A stretch of 64,000 nucleotides of DNA from Bin87 sp963666865 (GTDB taxonomy: Bacteria > Chloroflexota > Dehalococcoidia > Lucifugimonadales > UBA3495), in the NCBI GenBank assembly GCA_963666865.1, contig OY763072.1:2046001-2110000 (forward strand), written 5' to 3'. The notes beneath the pieces are model-generated. The model made no database searches, was not told the DNA's origin, and was given only the letters and a program-made list of their open reading frames with translations. Positions 1-9,104 of this stretch are shown here, one piece after another; positions within the stretch are counted from its first letter, which is position 1; every line of letters starts with the position of its first letter. A program made the translations under genes and the position numbers.

Positions 1-41
1 GCTGCGCATCTGCGCCGCCGGCCGGCCTCCTTGTTTCCTGT

Positions 42-866
42 GTGGAGCGCCCATCGATCCGGACGGACACCGCTGCGCCCGAGCCAACGGCCACGCCGTG
101 TTTGAGACCGGCTAGCCGGCCATGTCCCGCGCCGATTCCCGTGAACGCCGAGGGGCCTTCAGATCTTGACCTGCTCCGATACGGAGATATCGGCAGTTGT
201 GACCTGACGCGCCGGGGCTCCAACTACACGTACCTGGCCGAACTGACGCTGGGCGACCGGTACGGTTTGGCGATCTACAAGCCGAGACAGGGCGAATGGC
301 CCCTGTGGGATTTTCCGTCGGGCACCCTTTACAAGCGGGAGTACGCCGCCTATCTGCTCAGCAGCATCCTCGGTTGGGACTTCATCCCGCTGACCGTCAT
401 CCGCGAGGGTCCCGGGGGCATCGGCTCCGTGCAATTGTACGTTGACCACGACCCCCGGGAAAACTACTACACCATCACGCGGGAAACCCTCGAAGAGTGC
501 GACGCCGACCAGCTGCGGACGATGTGCTGTTTCGACCTGGTTGCCAACAACACCGACCGCAAGCCGGAGCACGTCATTCGGGCCGTGGACGGAAAATTGT
601 GGGGCATCGACCACGGGCTGACCTTTCACTCCGATACCAAGATCCGCACCGCCATCTGGGATTTCGCCGACGAGCCGATACCGGAGCGCTTGCTTGAGCC
701 GATGCGTCGGCTTTGCGGGCAGCTGCTGGCCCCGGCGGGCGAGGTGGCGGAGCTGCTGTCCCTGTTGGACGGCGCGGAGGTACGGGCGTTGGCGCAGCGG
801 TTGCAGTGGGTGTTGGAAGAAGGCACCTATCCGGGTATGCCGGGCCGCCGGCGTAGAAGGGGCTAG
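42..866 (+). CDS. SCO1664-family (PI3/PI4-kinase-like) protein
   Basis: The 274-residue product matches my memory of the SCO1664/TIGR03843 family, a distant PI3/PI4-kinase-fold group found in Actinobacteria and Chloroflexota. Its biochemical role is unknown to me. Family-typical segments are a glycine-rich GSNYTYLAEL strand near residue 60, a YKP lysine motif near residue 80, FDLVANNTDRKPEH (catalytic-loop-like, about 165-178) and GIDHGLTF (DFG-like, about 188-195). The frame opens with GTG at 42. Because this is the window edge, the true start could lie further upstream, and the first 35 residues are low-complexity and proline-rich. It ends 19 bases before a dispersed palindrome and is followed on the same strand by dnaG. 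Confidence 0.75.
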   Translation: MERPSIRTDTAAPEPTATPCLRPASRPCPAPIPVNAEGPSDLDLLRYGDIGSCDLTRRGSNYTYLAELTLGDRYGLAIYKPRQGEWPLWDFPSGTLYKREYAAYLLSSILGWDFIPLTVIREGPGGIGSVQLYVDHDPRENYYTITRETLEECDADQLRTMCCFDLVANNTDRKPEHVIRAVDGKLWGIDHGLTFHSDTKIRTAIWDFADEPIPERLLEPMRRLCGQLLAPAGEVAELLSLLDGAEVRALAQRLQWVLEEGTYPGMPGRRRRRG

Positions 867-885
867 AAATGGACTGATTAACCCC

Positions 886-913
886 CGTCATTCCGGCGAA
901 GGCCGGAATCCAG
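886..913. repeat. Dispersed palindrome, CGTCATTCC..GGAATCCAG type
   Basis: An inverted repeat ATTCCGGC-GAAG-GCCGGAAT is flanked by CGTC and CCAG. This is the widely dispersed bacterial intergenic palindrome type of that consensus. It lies between the kinase-like gene and dnaG and could act as a transcript end. Confidence 0.7.
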
Positions 914-985
914 TAATCGAAACCAGCGTGGATTTTGTGTTATAATATCGTTGGGCCAATATTCCCTACTCGGCGGCTTGGCGGT

Positions 986-2821
986 ATGACCCAGATTGAC
1001 GACGTAAAGAGCCGGCTGGACATCGTCGAATTGATCGCCGGTTACGTGCCGTTGCAGCGCTCGGGCGGTTCGTTCAAGGCGAACTGTCCCTTCCATCAGG
1101 AGCGAACGCCGTCTTTCTTCGTGTTCCCGGATCGACAATCATGGCGCTGCTTTGGAGCCTGCGCCGACGGTGGTGACGCTTTCTCCTTCGTGATGAAAGC
1201 CGACCGGGTTGATTTCCGGGAGGCCCTGCATCGCCTCGGCGCCCGCGTTGGCATCAATATCGTCAACCAGCAGGAATCCGGCGGCCGTCCGCGGCAACTC
1301 TTTGAAATCAACGATGCGGCGCGACAGTTTTTCCAGGATGCCCTGACGACGCCGGAAGCCGAGTTTGTCAGGGATTACCTGTATCGCCGCGGCATTACCG
1401 ACCGCTCATTGCAAGTCTTTGAGTTCGGCTACAGCCCGCCCCGCGACAACCGCCTGCTGGCCCATCTCACCGGGGCCGGGTATGAACCGGAACTGATCGC
1501 CGAAGCCGGCCTGGCCCGGGAAACTGATGACGGACGCTATTACGACCTGTTCCGGGGCCGCTTGATGATCCCCATCCGGGATTGGGAAGCGCGGGTCGCC
1601 GGGTTCGGCAGCCGCGCCCTGGATGATTCCGTCACTCCGAAATATCTGAATACTCCGAGAACGCCCGTGTTTGACAAATCCCGCATCCTGTTCGCCATGC
1701 ACCTGGCCAAAGAGCCGGTGCGTCAGCATGGCGCGGTTATCGTCGAAGGCTATATGGACGCGGTGATGGCCCACCAACACGGGTTTGACAACGTGGTGGC
1801 GTCCATGGGCACGGCGCTCACCGAGCGCCAGGTCGATCTGGTGCGCCGGTTGACCACCCAGGTCACCATGGCTCTCGACGGCGACCCGGCCGGACGCAAC
1901 GCCACCCTGCGCAGCCTGGAATCATCCTGGGGAGTTTTTGAACAGCGCAACACGAGAGCGACACAACAGCCGGGCGCGTCGGTTTTGCAACAGCCAGAAG
2001 CCCTGGAGTTGCGTGTGGCGGAATTGCCGACCGGACAGGACCCCGATGATTTCATCCGTCAATCGCCGGAGCAATGGCCGACTTTTGTCGATGGCGCGGC
2101 TCCGCTGTTTGACTATTTGCTGACTTCCCTATCGGAACGGACGGATATGGACAGCACCGACGGCCGGGCTTGGGTGGCCCAGACCATGGTTCGTTTCGTG
2201 GCGCAGATACCGGACGCCATCCGGCGCGATATGTATCTTGATGAATTGGCGGCCCGGCTTTCCGTCAATGGCGAAATGCTCCGGGCGGCGATGCCCGCCA
2301 TTGCCCGCCAGTCCGCCGTTGCTCGGCGCGGTCGGCCGACGCCCGGCAGCGCCGACGACGCCGCGCCGCCGCCGTCGCGTGACGAAAGCGCCATCGAGGA
2401 AAAACTGCTGGCGCTGCTGTTGCAGCACGGCGACGATCTGGACCCAAATGACGTGGCCATGGTGGAGCCAGAGTGGTTCAGACGTTCCGAGAACCGGGAA
2501 ATTTATCGTAGCGTATTCATTGATGGGATTGCCGACCAGGCAAACGGCTCAACGGTGGCCCCGGAACTGGAGCGCCATCTCGATCTGCTCCGAACCAGCG
2601 AGTTGATGCTGTCCGGCCCGGTCAAACTGGAGCAGGCCTGGCAGCAAATTCGGCTTGGGATCGAAAAGGAATACCTGAAACAAGAAATTTCACAGTTGTC
2701 CGCAGTGCTGGACGACCTGGAAGACTTGGAGTCTCCAGTCGCCGATCAGTTGCGGAACGACGCCAATCGCCTCGGCGAGATCGACCGCCTGTTGCTGCCG
2801 GCCTCGCCGCGCCAACCATAG
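986..2821 (+). CDS. dnaG: DNA primase
   Basis: DnaG synthesises RNA primers at the replication fork together with the replicative helicase. An N-terminal CHC2 zinc domain is visible with ligands C34, H37, C55 and C59. The last pair is spaced CX3C (CFGAC) rather than the usual CX2C. The catalytic core follows, with TOPRIM features VEGYMDAV (glutamate) and ALDGDPAG (DxD). The C-terminal part from about residue 450 is the helicase-binding region and is the least conserved. I chose ATG 986 because it begins the conserved MTQIDDVKSRLDIVELI start, although the frame is open from 935. It is followed 22 bases later by rpoD, the classical macromolecular-synthesis arrangement. Confidence 0.97.
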   Translation: MTQIDDVKSRLDIVELIAGYVPLQRSGGSFKANCPFHQERTPSFFVFPDRQSWRCFGACADGGDAFSFVMKADRVDFREALHRLGARVGINIVNQQESGGRPRQLFEINDAARQFFQDALTTPEAEFVRDYLYRRGITDRSLQVFEFGYSPPRDNRLLAHLTGAGYEPELIAEAGLARETDDGRYYDLFRGRLMIPIRDWEARVAGFGSRALDDSVTPKYLNTPRTPVFDKSRILFAMHLAKEPVRQHGAVIVEGYMDAVMAHQHGFDNVVASMGTALTERQVDLVRRLTTQVTMALDGDPAGRNATLRSLESSWGVFEQRNTRATQQPGASVLQQPEALELRVAELPTGQDPDDFIRQSPEQWPTFVDGAAPLFDYLLTSLSERTDMDSTDGRAWVAQTMVRFVAQIPDAIRRDMYLDELAARLSVNGEMLRAAMPAIARQSAVARRGRPTPGSADDAAPPPSRDESAIEEKLLALLLQHGDDLDPNDVAMVEPEWFRRSENREIYRSVFIDGIADQANGSTVAPELERHLDLLRTSELMLSGPVKLEQAWQQIRLGIEKEYLKQEISQLSAVLDDLEDLESPVADQLRNDANRLGEIDRLLLPASPRQP

Positions 2822-2843
2822 CCGACCATAAATGGAGGGGTGT

Positions 2844-4622
2844 ATGACCATCATCAACAATCGCCGCAATGTAATCGTTGACGACGAGGACGCGGACTAC
2901 GAAGGAGGAGAGGCCGTCGCCATCGCCGATGATGACTCCGAGACCTACGGGAGAGTGCGCACGACCATCATCGCGACCGATGATGCGGACGAGGACGATG
3001 ACACACCCGATGACGAAGAAGAAGTGGCCACCGTAGTCGTGGACGATCCGGACGCCGTCGATGAAGAATGGCAGATCCGTCGGGCCGCCGCCGTGCGCAC
3101 GGTCCTGCCGGAACTGGACGGCCCGTCGGCACGGGACATCGAGCGCGAGGAGCGCGACTGGGCCGACGTGGACACCTCCGACAACGCCGACGCGCTGGAC
3201 GACCCGGTGCGTATGTACCTGCGCGAAATCGGGCGCGTTGACCTGCTCACGTCCGCGGACGAACGCCGTTTGGCCAGGGAACTGGAGGGCCTGAACCACC
3301 TCCTCAAGCTGGAAGAGGAACTGGCCGAATCCGCTCGGGCCGCGGCCGAAGAGTCGGCGGTTGATTTCGGCATTCCCGTTGAGCGAGTGACGTTGGATAC
3401 CGCCGCCTGGGAGGCGGTAATGGTACTGCTCGCCCGCATTGCCAATGCCGCTCCTCTGGTGCGCTCGCTGGCCCGCTACCTGGAGCTGGACCAGTGCATG
3501 TCGCTGGACGAGGTTAAAACATCCCCGGCGCTGCGCGCTGCCATCGACGCCGAGGTCGCGCCGGCAATGGTGGAACAGGCGGCCGGCGATCTGGGCATCG
3601 CCACCGACACCGCCTATCAGCGTATCGTGCAGTTGTCGCTGGACACCTGGGTGTTGCCCCCCGGCATCGTGAACGTGGTCATGGGATACGTGCCCGTGTG
3701 GGCCGAGTTGCATCCCGAGGGCGTGGGCGGATGCTACGCGCCGGAGCAGGGTTTGGACGTCCCGCCCCTTTATGCGGAGGACGACAAGTGCTCACTGCTG
3801 CTCCTGTCGCAACTGTTGCGAGACCCGAGGCTCAGTGACCTGGTGGAGTTGGAAAATTTCGACGCCGCAATCCATTTCGACCAGACCAAACGGAATGGCG
3901 AGCGCGCCCAGACCCACCTCACCGAAGCCAACCTGCGGCTGGTGGTCAGCGTGGCCAAGAAGTACATCGGTCGCGGCATGGCCCTTCTGGACATGATCCA
4001 GGAGGGCAATATCGGCCTGATCCGCGCGGTGGAAAAGTTCGACTATCGCAAGGGCTACAAGTTCAGCACCTATGCCACCTGGTGGATCCGCCAGGCCATC
4101 ACCCGTGCCATTGCTGACCAGGCGCGGACCATCCGTATCCCGGTCCACATGGTGGAGACCATCAACAAACTGATGCGCCACCACCGCCGCCTGCTCCAGG
4201 AGAAGGGCCGCGAGCCCTCCACTGAGGAACTGGCCGAAGCCATGGAGATGACGCCGGAAAAGGTGGAAGAGATCCAGAAAATCTCCCAGGAGCCGGTGTC
4301 ATTGGAAACTCCCATCGGCGAAGAGGAAGACTCTTTCCTGGGAGACTTCATCGAAGACCGCACTACGCTGGCGCCGGCGGACGCTGCCTCGGCACAATTG
4401 CTGCGGGAGCAGGTACAGGAAGTGCTGGGCACGCTAACCGAGCGCGAAAGCCGCGTGTTGAAACTGCGGTTTGGTCTGGAGGACGGGCGCACCCGCACGC
4501 TGGAAGAAGTCGGCCGGGAGTTCGGCGTAACCCGCGAACGCATCCGGCAGATTGAGGCCAAAGCCATCCGCAAGCTGCGGCACCCCACACGATCCAAGAA
4601 GTTGCGTGATTATCTGGAATAA
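2844..4622 (+). CDS. rpoD: Primary sigma factor RpoD/SigA
   Basis: This is the housekeeping sigma-70 factor directing RNA polymerase to -10/-35 promoters. The first 100 residues are very acidic (region 1.1-like). Region 1.2 is DDPVRMYLREIG. Region 2 contains NLRLVVSVAKKYIGRG and GYKFSTYATWWIRQAI (-10 recognition). Region 3 follows, and region 4.2 ends with VTRERIRQIEAKAIRKLRHP (-35 helix-turn-helix). A non-conserved insert of roughly 200 residues lies between regions 1.2 and 2, as in many primary sigma factors. ATG 2844 is preferred to 2832 because GGAGGGG at 2834-2840 sits just upstream of it. It is probably co-transcribed with dnaG. Confidence 0.97.
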   Translation: MTIINNRRNVIVDDEDADYEGGEAVAIADDDSETYGRVRTTIIATDDADEDDDTPDDEEEVATVVVDDPDAVDEEWQIRRAAAVRTVLPELDGPSARDIEREERDWADVDTSDNADALDDPVRMYLREIGRVDLLTSADERRLARELEGLNHLLKLEEELAESARAAAEESAVDFGIPVERVTLDTAAWEAVMVLLARIANAAPLVRSLARYLELDQCMSLDEVKTSPALRAAIDAEVAPAMVEQAAGDLGIATDTAYQRIVQLSLDTWVLPPGIVNVVMGYVPVWAELHPEGVGGCYAPEQGLDVPPLYAEDDKCSLLLLSQLLRDPRLSDLVELENFDAAIHFDQTKRNGERAQTHLTEANLRLVVSVAKKYIGRGMALLDMIQEGNIGLIRAVEKFDYRKGYKFSTYATWWIRQAITRAIADQARTIRIPVHMVETINKLMRHHRRLLQEKGREPSTEELAEAMEMTPEKVEEIQKISQEPVSLETPIGEEEDSFLGDFIEDRTTLAPADAASAQLLREQVQEVLGTLTERESRVLKLRFGLEDGRTRTLEEVGREFGVTRERIRQIEAKAIRKLRHPTRSKKLRDYLE

Positions 4623-4658
4623 TCACGCCGGCGGCGCCTTGCATAGGAAACCGTCAAC

Positions 4659-4692
4659 ACCGGGGCGAGTTTGTATCTCGCCTCGGTTTGTG
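4659..4692 (+). terminator. Probable terminator after rpoD
   Basis: An imperfect 11-bp stem (ACCGGGGCGAG paired with CTCGCCTCGGT) around a short loop is followed by TTTGTGT. It lies 37 bases after the rpoD stop codon on the same strand. Confidence 0.6.
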
Positions 4693-4815
4693 TCCTTGAG
4701 TCCAGAGACGTAAAACGGCCAAAAGTGTAACTCGCAACGTAGGCAATCGGTTCAGGGAAATCGCTATACTCGGCTTCGCAAATCCGGTAAGCGCCGGATA
4801 AGGGAGGTTATCTTG

Positions 4816-5010
4816 GTGGAAGCTATGGAGTTGCCAGTTTGCCTGCAGTGTAACAACGGCACTTTGGTGCCGTTGTCTGATTACGGAGCGCAGGGTGCGC
4901 CGGTCCACTACAAGGCTTGGACTTGCATCAATCCCGGTTGCGGCTACAACATCAAGATCCGCAACGGCGATATTTTTGTGAACGAACCAATCCGCGCCGG
5001 TCGGCACTGA
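4816..5010 (+). CDS. Small zinc-ribbon-like protein (64 aa), unknown function
   Basis: A short protein with CLQC near residue 10 and CINPGC near residue 38, a plausible four-cysteine metal site of the kind seen in small zinc-ribbon proteins. The middle is rich in aromatic and charged residues. GGGAGG at 4802-4807 is well spaced for GTG 4816; TTG 4813 or ATG 4825 are alternatives. It stands alone between rpoD and the sortase-like gene on the same strand. I do not recognise a named family, so no specific function is claimed. Confidence 0.65.
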   Translation: MEAMELPVCLQCNNGTLVPLSDYGAQGAPVHYKAWTCINPGCGYNIKIRNGDIFVNEPIRAGRH

Positions 5011-5133
5011 TCCGCCCGGAACCTGCGGAGCCGGCGCATCCCGATGATGCGCTGGTAAAATGTTGTTGCCTTTTCGGGGCGTGGGCCAATAACCAGGCGC
5101 GCCCACAACCCGTACCACATTTGGGATTTCGAT

Positions 5134-5895
5134 ATGCAGATTGGACTGGACTATATGCAGATGCGCAGCCGCGCTCAGTACTACGGGCTGCGCTGGGTAG
5201 GAATATCACTCCTGGTCGCCGGCGGGTTGCTGTGCGCCGCCGGCATTGCCTACTACGGTCACCTCTTCTGGCTCCGATCAGGTCTGGATGACTACGCCGC
5301 CCGGGCCCCTGGCGCTGTTTTGCTGGAAGCTTCCCCCAAGGGCGCCAACGACGGGGTTGGCGTATCGTCCGTTGCTCTGCCGGCCGGCGCATTTGATCGC
5401 CGGATCGAGGAGTTGGATTTCACCCCAATGCCCAGCAATGCCGCCTGGCCGGTGGGTACGCAGCCCCCTGCTTCTCGCCTGATAGTTCCAAGGTTGGGCA
5501 TCGACGTGAAATTGGACGAATTGAGGGTTACGGGCAGCACGATAGCCAGTTATGCTTCCGGCGACAATCCGGCGGCGGGTTACTCGACAGTTTCGGCCAA
5601 TCCGGGAGAGCGCGGGGCTATCTGGCTCTTTGGCCCGACCGGGAAAGGCTCCCACAGTTTCAGCAGCCTGTCCCGATCGGGAGAATTGTTGAGTAGCGGC
5701 AAAGAAGTGCTGATGTTCGTCAACACCGCCGAGCAGCACTACCTCTACGCTGCCACTCACAGCGAGGTCATCCCGGCTTCCGATCTGCGCCTCAACAGCA
5801 CGGAACGCGCTACCGTCCACCTGGTCGTACCCGTGCCCTCGGGCTTGTACGACCATTTCCTGGTGTTGAGCGGGGAATTGATTGGCGTGAAGTAA
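5134..5895 (+). CDS. Membrane-anchored sortase-like protein lacking catalytic residues
   Basis: The 253-residue protein has one N-terminal transmembrane segment (about 22-45). An extracytoplasmic domain then follows the sortase order: RLIVPRLGIDVKLDEL, a Gly/Asn-rich stretch, NPGERGAIWLFGPTGKGSHSFSSL, a central barrel, and ATVHLVVPVPSGLYDHFLVLSGEL at the C-terminus. In active sortases the third block carries the catalytic His (GHR) and the last block carries TC near a conserved Arg. Here those positions read WLFG and VVPVP, so I infer a catalytically dead paralogue, perhaps structural. Starts at codons 8 or 10 are possible alternatives to ATG 5134. Confidence 0.6.
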   Translation: MQIGLDYMQMRSRAQYYGLRWVGISLLVAGGLLCAAGIAYYGHLFWLRSGLDDYAARAPGAVLLEASPKGANDGVGVSSVALPAGAFDRRIEELDFTPMPSNAAWPVGTQPPASRLIVPRLGIDVKLDELRVTGSTIASYASGDNPAAGYSTVSANPGERGAIWLFGPTGKGSHSFSSLSRSGELLSSGKEVLMFVNTAEQHYLYAATHSEVIPASDLRLNSTERATVHLVVPVPSGLYDHFLVLSGELIGVK

Positions 5896-5926
5896 TTTTT
5901 GGGCCGGGGTGAGCACGTCTCACCAC

Positions 5927-5955
5927 GTAGGGGCAGGTTTCAAACCTGCCCCTAC
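5927..5955. repeat. GTAGGGGC..GCCCCTAC dispersed palindrome, copy 1
   Basis: A perfect 29-bp inverted repeat, GTAGGGGCAGGTTT-C-AAACCTGCCCCTAC. Related copies occur at 54125-54153 and 56953-56980, with a shorter relative at 33656-33680. Its right edge contains the stop codon of the convergent CBS gene. Confidence 0.85.
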
Positions 5956-7199
5956 ACGCTTTCCACGCCCTTTCGGTTCTTCACGCTGCCCTCCGCGCCG
6001 TCGGTCGATAGTCGCAACTGTTGGATGCGTCGTCCGCGCACCTGCGTAACTTCGATGGTGACGCCGGCAGCGGTGACCACATCGCCCACCGACGCCATGC
6101 GTCCCAGCCGGGTATAGACAAACCCGCCGATAGTATTCACGTCTCCGTGGTCTAACTCTATGCCCACGGCGTGCGTCAACTCAACCACCGGCATGGTGGC
6201 GTTCACCAACCACGATCCATCACCCACGGTCGTGAGTTCGTCGGTATCTTCTGCGAACTCATCATCGATGTCGCCAACGATTTCCTCCAGCACATCCTCC
6301 AGGGTGACTATCCCCTCGACCCCGCCGTATTCATCGACCACGATGGCCATTTGGAGATTCTTTTCGCGCATCAGGTGCAGCAGGTCGTCCACCGCCATAT
6401 TCTCCGCGACGAACTCCGGCTCCCGCATGATGTTTTCGATGGATACCTCCGCCGGCCCGTTGGCAAGGGTCAGCAACACGTCGCTGATGTGGATTATGCC
6501 CACAACGTCGTCCATCGTGCCGCGATAGACCGGCAGGCGGCTGTGCTTGGTCGAAACCAATACGTCCACCAATTCCGGCATGGAGGAGGACACGGCAACC
6601 GCGGCGACGTCCAGGCTGGGCACCATGATTTCCCGGACATCCAGATCGTCCATCCGGCTGATAGAGCGCACCATGTGGATGTCCTGGGGGTCCAGTCTCA
6701 TGATTTCGGCCGGCGTCAGCGGAGGCGGTTCCAGATTGGCCCGGTTCGGGTCCGACAACCGCGTATCCGGCGACACGGGTTGTCCGTTGGTTCCGTTGGC
6801 AGGTGACGAGTCCCCATTGCCGGAAGACGTTGCAGAGTCGGATAGCCAGCGGCTCGGGTACGCGAAACGCCGCGCCGGGCCGGGGAATAGCGTAGCCCAG
6901 CGTTCCACCAGAAGGTGCAGGATAATCAGCGCGGCGGCAGCGACCGGGATCGTCGCCAGCAAGAGAACCGGCGCGGGCCAACCGGGCGCTAGCGTTAACA
7001 TAAGACCGAGCGCAGACACCCCCGCCGCTGCGGCGACAATCACCCGCAACACGACTATGACGGGGGATCGAGGTTGCGCCCACAGCACCGCAAAAGTAGG
7101 CGGCTGCCGACGCGACGTAACCGCGATGCTCGTCCAAGCGAAAATCAGCAGCGATGCTGCCAGGAACAATAACGGTGGTAAGCTACTATCAGTATCCAA
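5952..7199 (-). CDS. CBS-pair / CorC-HlyC family membrane protein
   Basis: The 415-residue protein begins with hydrophobic segments (about 8-25, 45-70, 75-98), which are much shorter than a full DUF21/CNNM membrane domain. A CBS pair follows (about 185-305, with REIMVPSLDV, HSRLPVYRG and VVDEYGGVEGIVTLEDVLEEIVGDIDDE). A CorC_HlyC domain closes the protein (about 320-400, with VNATMPVVEL and TIGGFVYTRLGRM). Members act in divalent cation efflux or membrane integrity; the substrate here is unknown. The start is TTG 7199 with AGAGGG upstream, 24 bases after glmU, which suggests a glmU operon. The TAG stop lies inside the palindrome at 5927-5955. Confidence 0.85.
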   Translation of the reverse strand: MDTDSSLPPLLFLAASLLIFAWTSIAVTSRRQPPTFAVLWAQPRSPVIVVLRVIVAAAAGVSALGLMLTLAPGWPAPVLLLATIPVAAAALIILHLLVERWATLFPGPARRFAYPSRWLSDSATSSGNGDSSPANGTNGQPVSPDTRLSDPNRANLEPPPLTPAEIMRLDPQDIHMVRSISRMDDLDVREIMVPSLDVAAVAVSSSMPELVDVLVSTKHSRLPVYRGTMDDVVGIIHISDVLLTLANGPAEVSIENIMREPEFVAENMAVDDLLHLMREKNLQMAIVVDEYGGVEGIVTLEDVLEEIVGDIDDEFAEDTDELTTVGDGSWLVNATMPVVELTHAVGIELDHGDVNTIGGFVYTRLGRMASVGDVVTAAGVTIEVTQVRGRRIQQLRLSTDGAEGSVKNRKGVESV

Positions 7200-7223
7200 G
7201 CCGATGGCCCTCTGCCGACGCAG

Positions 7224-8624
7224 TTAACCTTGCTCCTTTTCCAGTGGTGGCAGGAGTCTAGCAGGAACGCCGACCGCTCGTCTAGCCTCCGGGATGTCCC
7301 GGATCACCACCGCGCCGGCGCCGGTGGCGGCGCCATCACCCACCGTGACGGGGGCCACCAGCATGGTATCGCTGCCGATAAAGGCCCCATCGCCGATGAC
7401 GGTCCGGTGTTTGTCCACGCCGTCGTAGTTGCAGGTGATGGTTCCGGCGCCGATGTTCACGCCCACCCCGATGTCAGCATCGCCGAGATAGGAAAAATGT
7501 CCGGCGGCGGTGTTGGCGCCGACCCGACTATTCTTGACCTCCACGTAGTTGCCGAGATGCACGCCAGTTTCAATCAGTGAGCCGGGGCGCAGATGGCTGT
7601 AGGGGCCGATGTCAACGTCGGATTCCACCCTGGATCCCTCCAGCGTCGAGGCGACGATGCGGCAACGATCTCCGATGACCGTGTCGCGGACGATGGCATT
7701 GGGGCCAACCGCGCAGTCCTCGCCGATGACCGTTTCCCCGGACAGCATGGTGTTGGGTAGCACTACCGTATCGCAGCCGATTGTCACATCGGCGTCAATA
7801 TAGGTTGTGGCCGTATCTATGATAGTGACGCCCGACTCCATCCAGTGCAGGTTAATGCGGTCCCGCAGCACCGTTTCGACGGCAGCCAATTGCTTCCGGT
7901 CATTCACGCCCATAGCCTCGTCGGGCCGGGCGACGGGCAACGCGGCGACGTCGTCTCCGGAACCGGCGGCGATGGCGGCCAACGCGGTTAGGTAGAACTC
8001 ACCCGACGCAGCCGGGCGAATGGATCCGATTGTTTCGGCCAGCCATGGGCCGTCAAAACAATACACTCCGGTGTTAACTTCCTCCGGGCCGGGTGTGGTG
8101 TCCGGTAGGTCAGCCGCCTCGATGATAGCAGTGACAGGAGCATTGCCGCCGGGTTCCTTGGCGCTGCCCCGCTGGATGCGGCCCAAATCGCCGGCGAAGA
8201 CATCGGGGGCGGACAGAATGGTCATACAACGCCCGGCGTTTGCGCAGTGGTCGTCCACCAGTGCCTGCACCTTTTTGGGACGGACCAGTGGAGTATCACC
8301 GGGCAATACCACCAGCAGGGACGGGAGGGCGTCTAGCGCGGCCAAACCACAGGCCAGGGCGTCCCCGGTTCCGTTGGGCGTGGGTTGGATTGCGTACTGC
8401 ACGCTTTCGCCAAGCAGTTCACATATCGCGTCGCGGTTTTCAGGTGAGGTTACGACGACGACGCGCTCCACTCCGCAAGCCGACAACAAATCAACCGGGT
8501 AGCGGATCAGTTCCTTTCCGGCGGCGCAATGCAGGGGTTTCGGTTTGCGCGAACGCATCCTGCTGCCCCGTCCGGCGGCCAGGACGATTCCGACGGCATC
8601 CACGCCGGTTCCCGCAGCGTTCAT
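7224..8624 (-). CDS. glmU: Bifunctional GlcNAc-1-P uridyltransferase / glucosamine-1-P acetyltransferase
   Basis: GlmU makes UDP-N-acetylglucosamine for cell-envelope glycans in the cytoplasm. The N-terminal pyrophosphorylase domain shows LAAGRGSRMRS near residue 15, the PNGTGDALACG uridine-binding segment and LVVLPGDTPLV. From about residue 250 the hexapeptide left-handed beta-helix of the acetyltransferase domain begins, with the conserved YSHLRPGS, GNYVEVKNS and ITCNYDG blocks. Its length of 466 residues is normal. ATG 8624 is chosen; GTG 8636 is also in frame and neither has a clear ribosome binding site. The CBS/CorC gene follows directly. Confidence 0.95.
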   Translation of the reverse strand: MNAAGTGVDAVGIVLAAGRGSRMRSRKPKPLHCAAGKELIRYPVDLLSACGVERVVVVTSPENRDAICELLGESVQYAIQPTPNGTGDALACGLAALDALPSLLVVLPGDTPLVRPKKVQALVDDHCANAGRCMTILSAPDVFAGDLGRIQRGSAKEPGGNAPVTAIIEAADLPDTTPGPEEVNTGVYCFDGPWLAETIGSIRPAASGEFYLTALAAIAAGSGDDVAALPVARPDEAMGVNDRKQLAAVETVLRDRINLHWMESGVTIIDTATTYIDADVTIGCDTVVLPNTMLSGETVIGEDCAVGPNAIVRDTVIGDRCRIVASTLEGSRVESDVDIGPYSHLRPGSLIETGVHLGNYVEVKNSRVGANTAAGHFSYLGDADIGVGVNIGAGTITCNYDGVDKHRTVIGDGAFIGSDTMLVAPVTVGDGAATGAGAVVIRDIPEARRAVGVPARLLPPLEKEQG

Positions 8625-8764
8625 GTTTGCTACCACTGAACGTACATGGGCATGTGGGAAGAATTGGGCTTATACTGCATACCTCAAGCTCCCGAAAGGC
8701 GTTTGGCCGCTCCCCGAACGTCGCGGGCGCCCACGGCGGAAACCTCGCTGACTTCTGATCGTTG

Positions 8765-8795
8765 GACGCGCCGGTTCATTTTGAACTGGCGCGTC
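8765..8795. other. Perfect 13-bp hairpin upstream of glmU
   Basis: GACGCGCCGGTTC and its near-perfect complement GAACTGGCGCGTC surround ATTTT. There is no U-run on either side, so it is at best a weak terminator for the leftward lipoprotein gene. The surrounding 8640-9104 holds no gene I can support. Confidence 0.5.
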
Positions 8796-9104
8796 GTCAC
8801 CGTCAATCCTTATTTTGGTATCGTCCTCTGGTTAATCGACACATAGAGTGGTCGCGTTGTACACGCCACCTTTGCCTTTGCATTTCTCGGCGCGGCCCCG
8901 GCAGACACCCTTACTTCCTCCTGCATTCACCGGTCGGCGTAGCTAGTGTCGTCGCGCCCGATGGCGATCTCGGTGCGGTCTATAGTGTTACGCCCGAGTG
9001 GGGCCTTCGGTAGGTCAGGCCGACAGGTAGGTGCGTCTCGGTCTCACACGCCACCGACCCTGTCTGCCTCTGCCGTTCGCCGTTGGGGTTGCGTCTGCCC
9101 CGTT

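Noticed and set aside
3401..3420. CCGCC..GGCGG inverted repeat inside rpoD
   Set aside because: The loop is five bases, the flanking T and A are missing, and the sequence reads as normal protein, so it is not a member of the 15-bp palindrome family.
2622..3713. A long open frame antisense to rpoD (about 360 codons), and similar frames antisense to glmU and the IS630 transposases
   Set aside because: They mirror well-supported genes in high-GC DNA, have no domain character and no ribosome binding sites.
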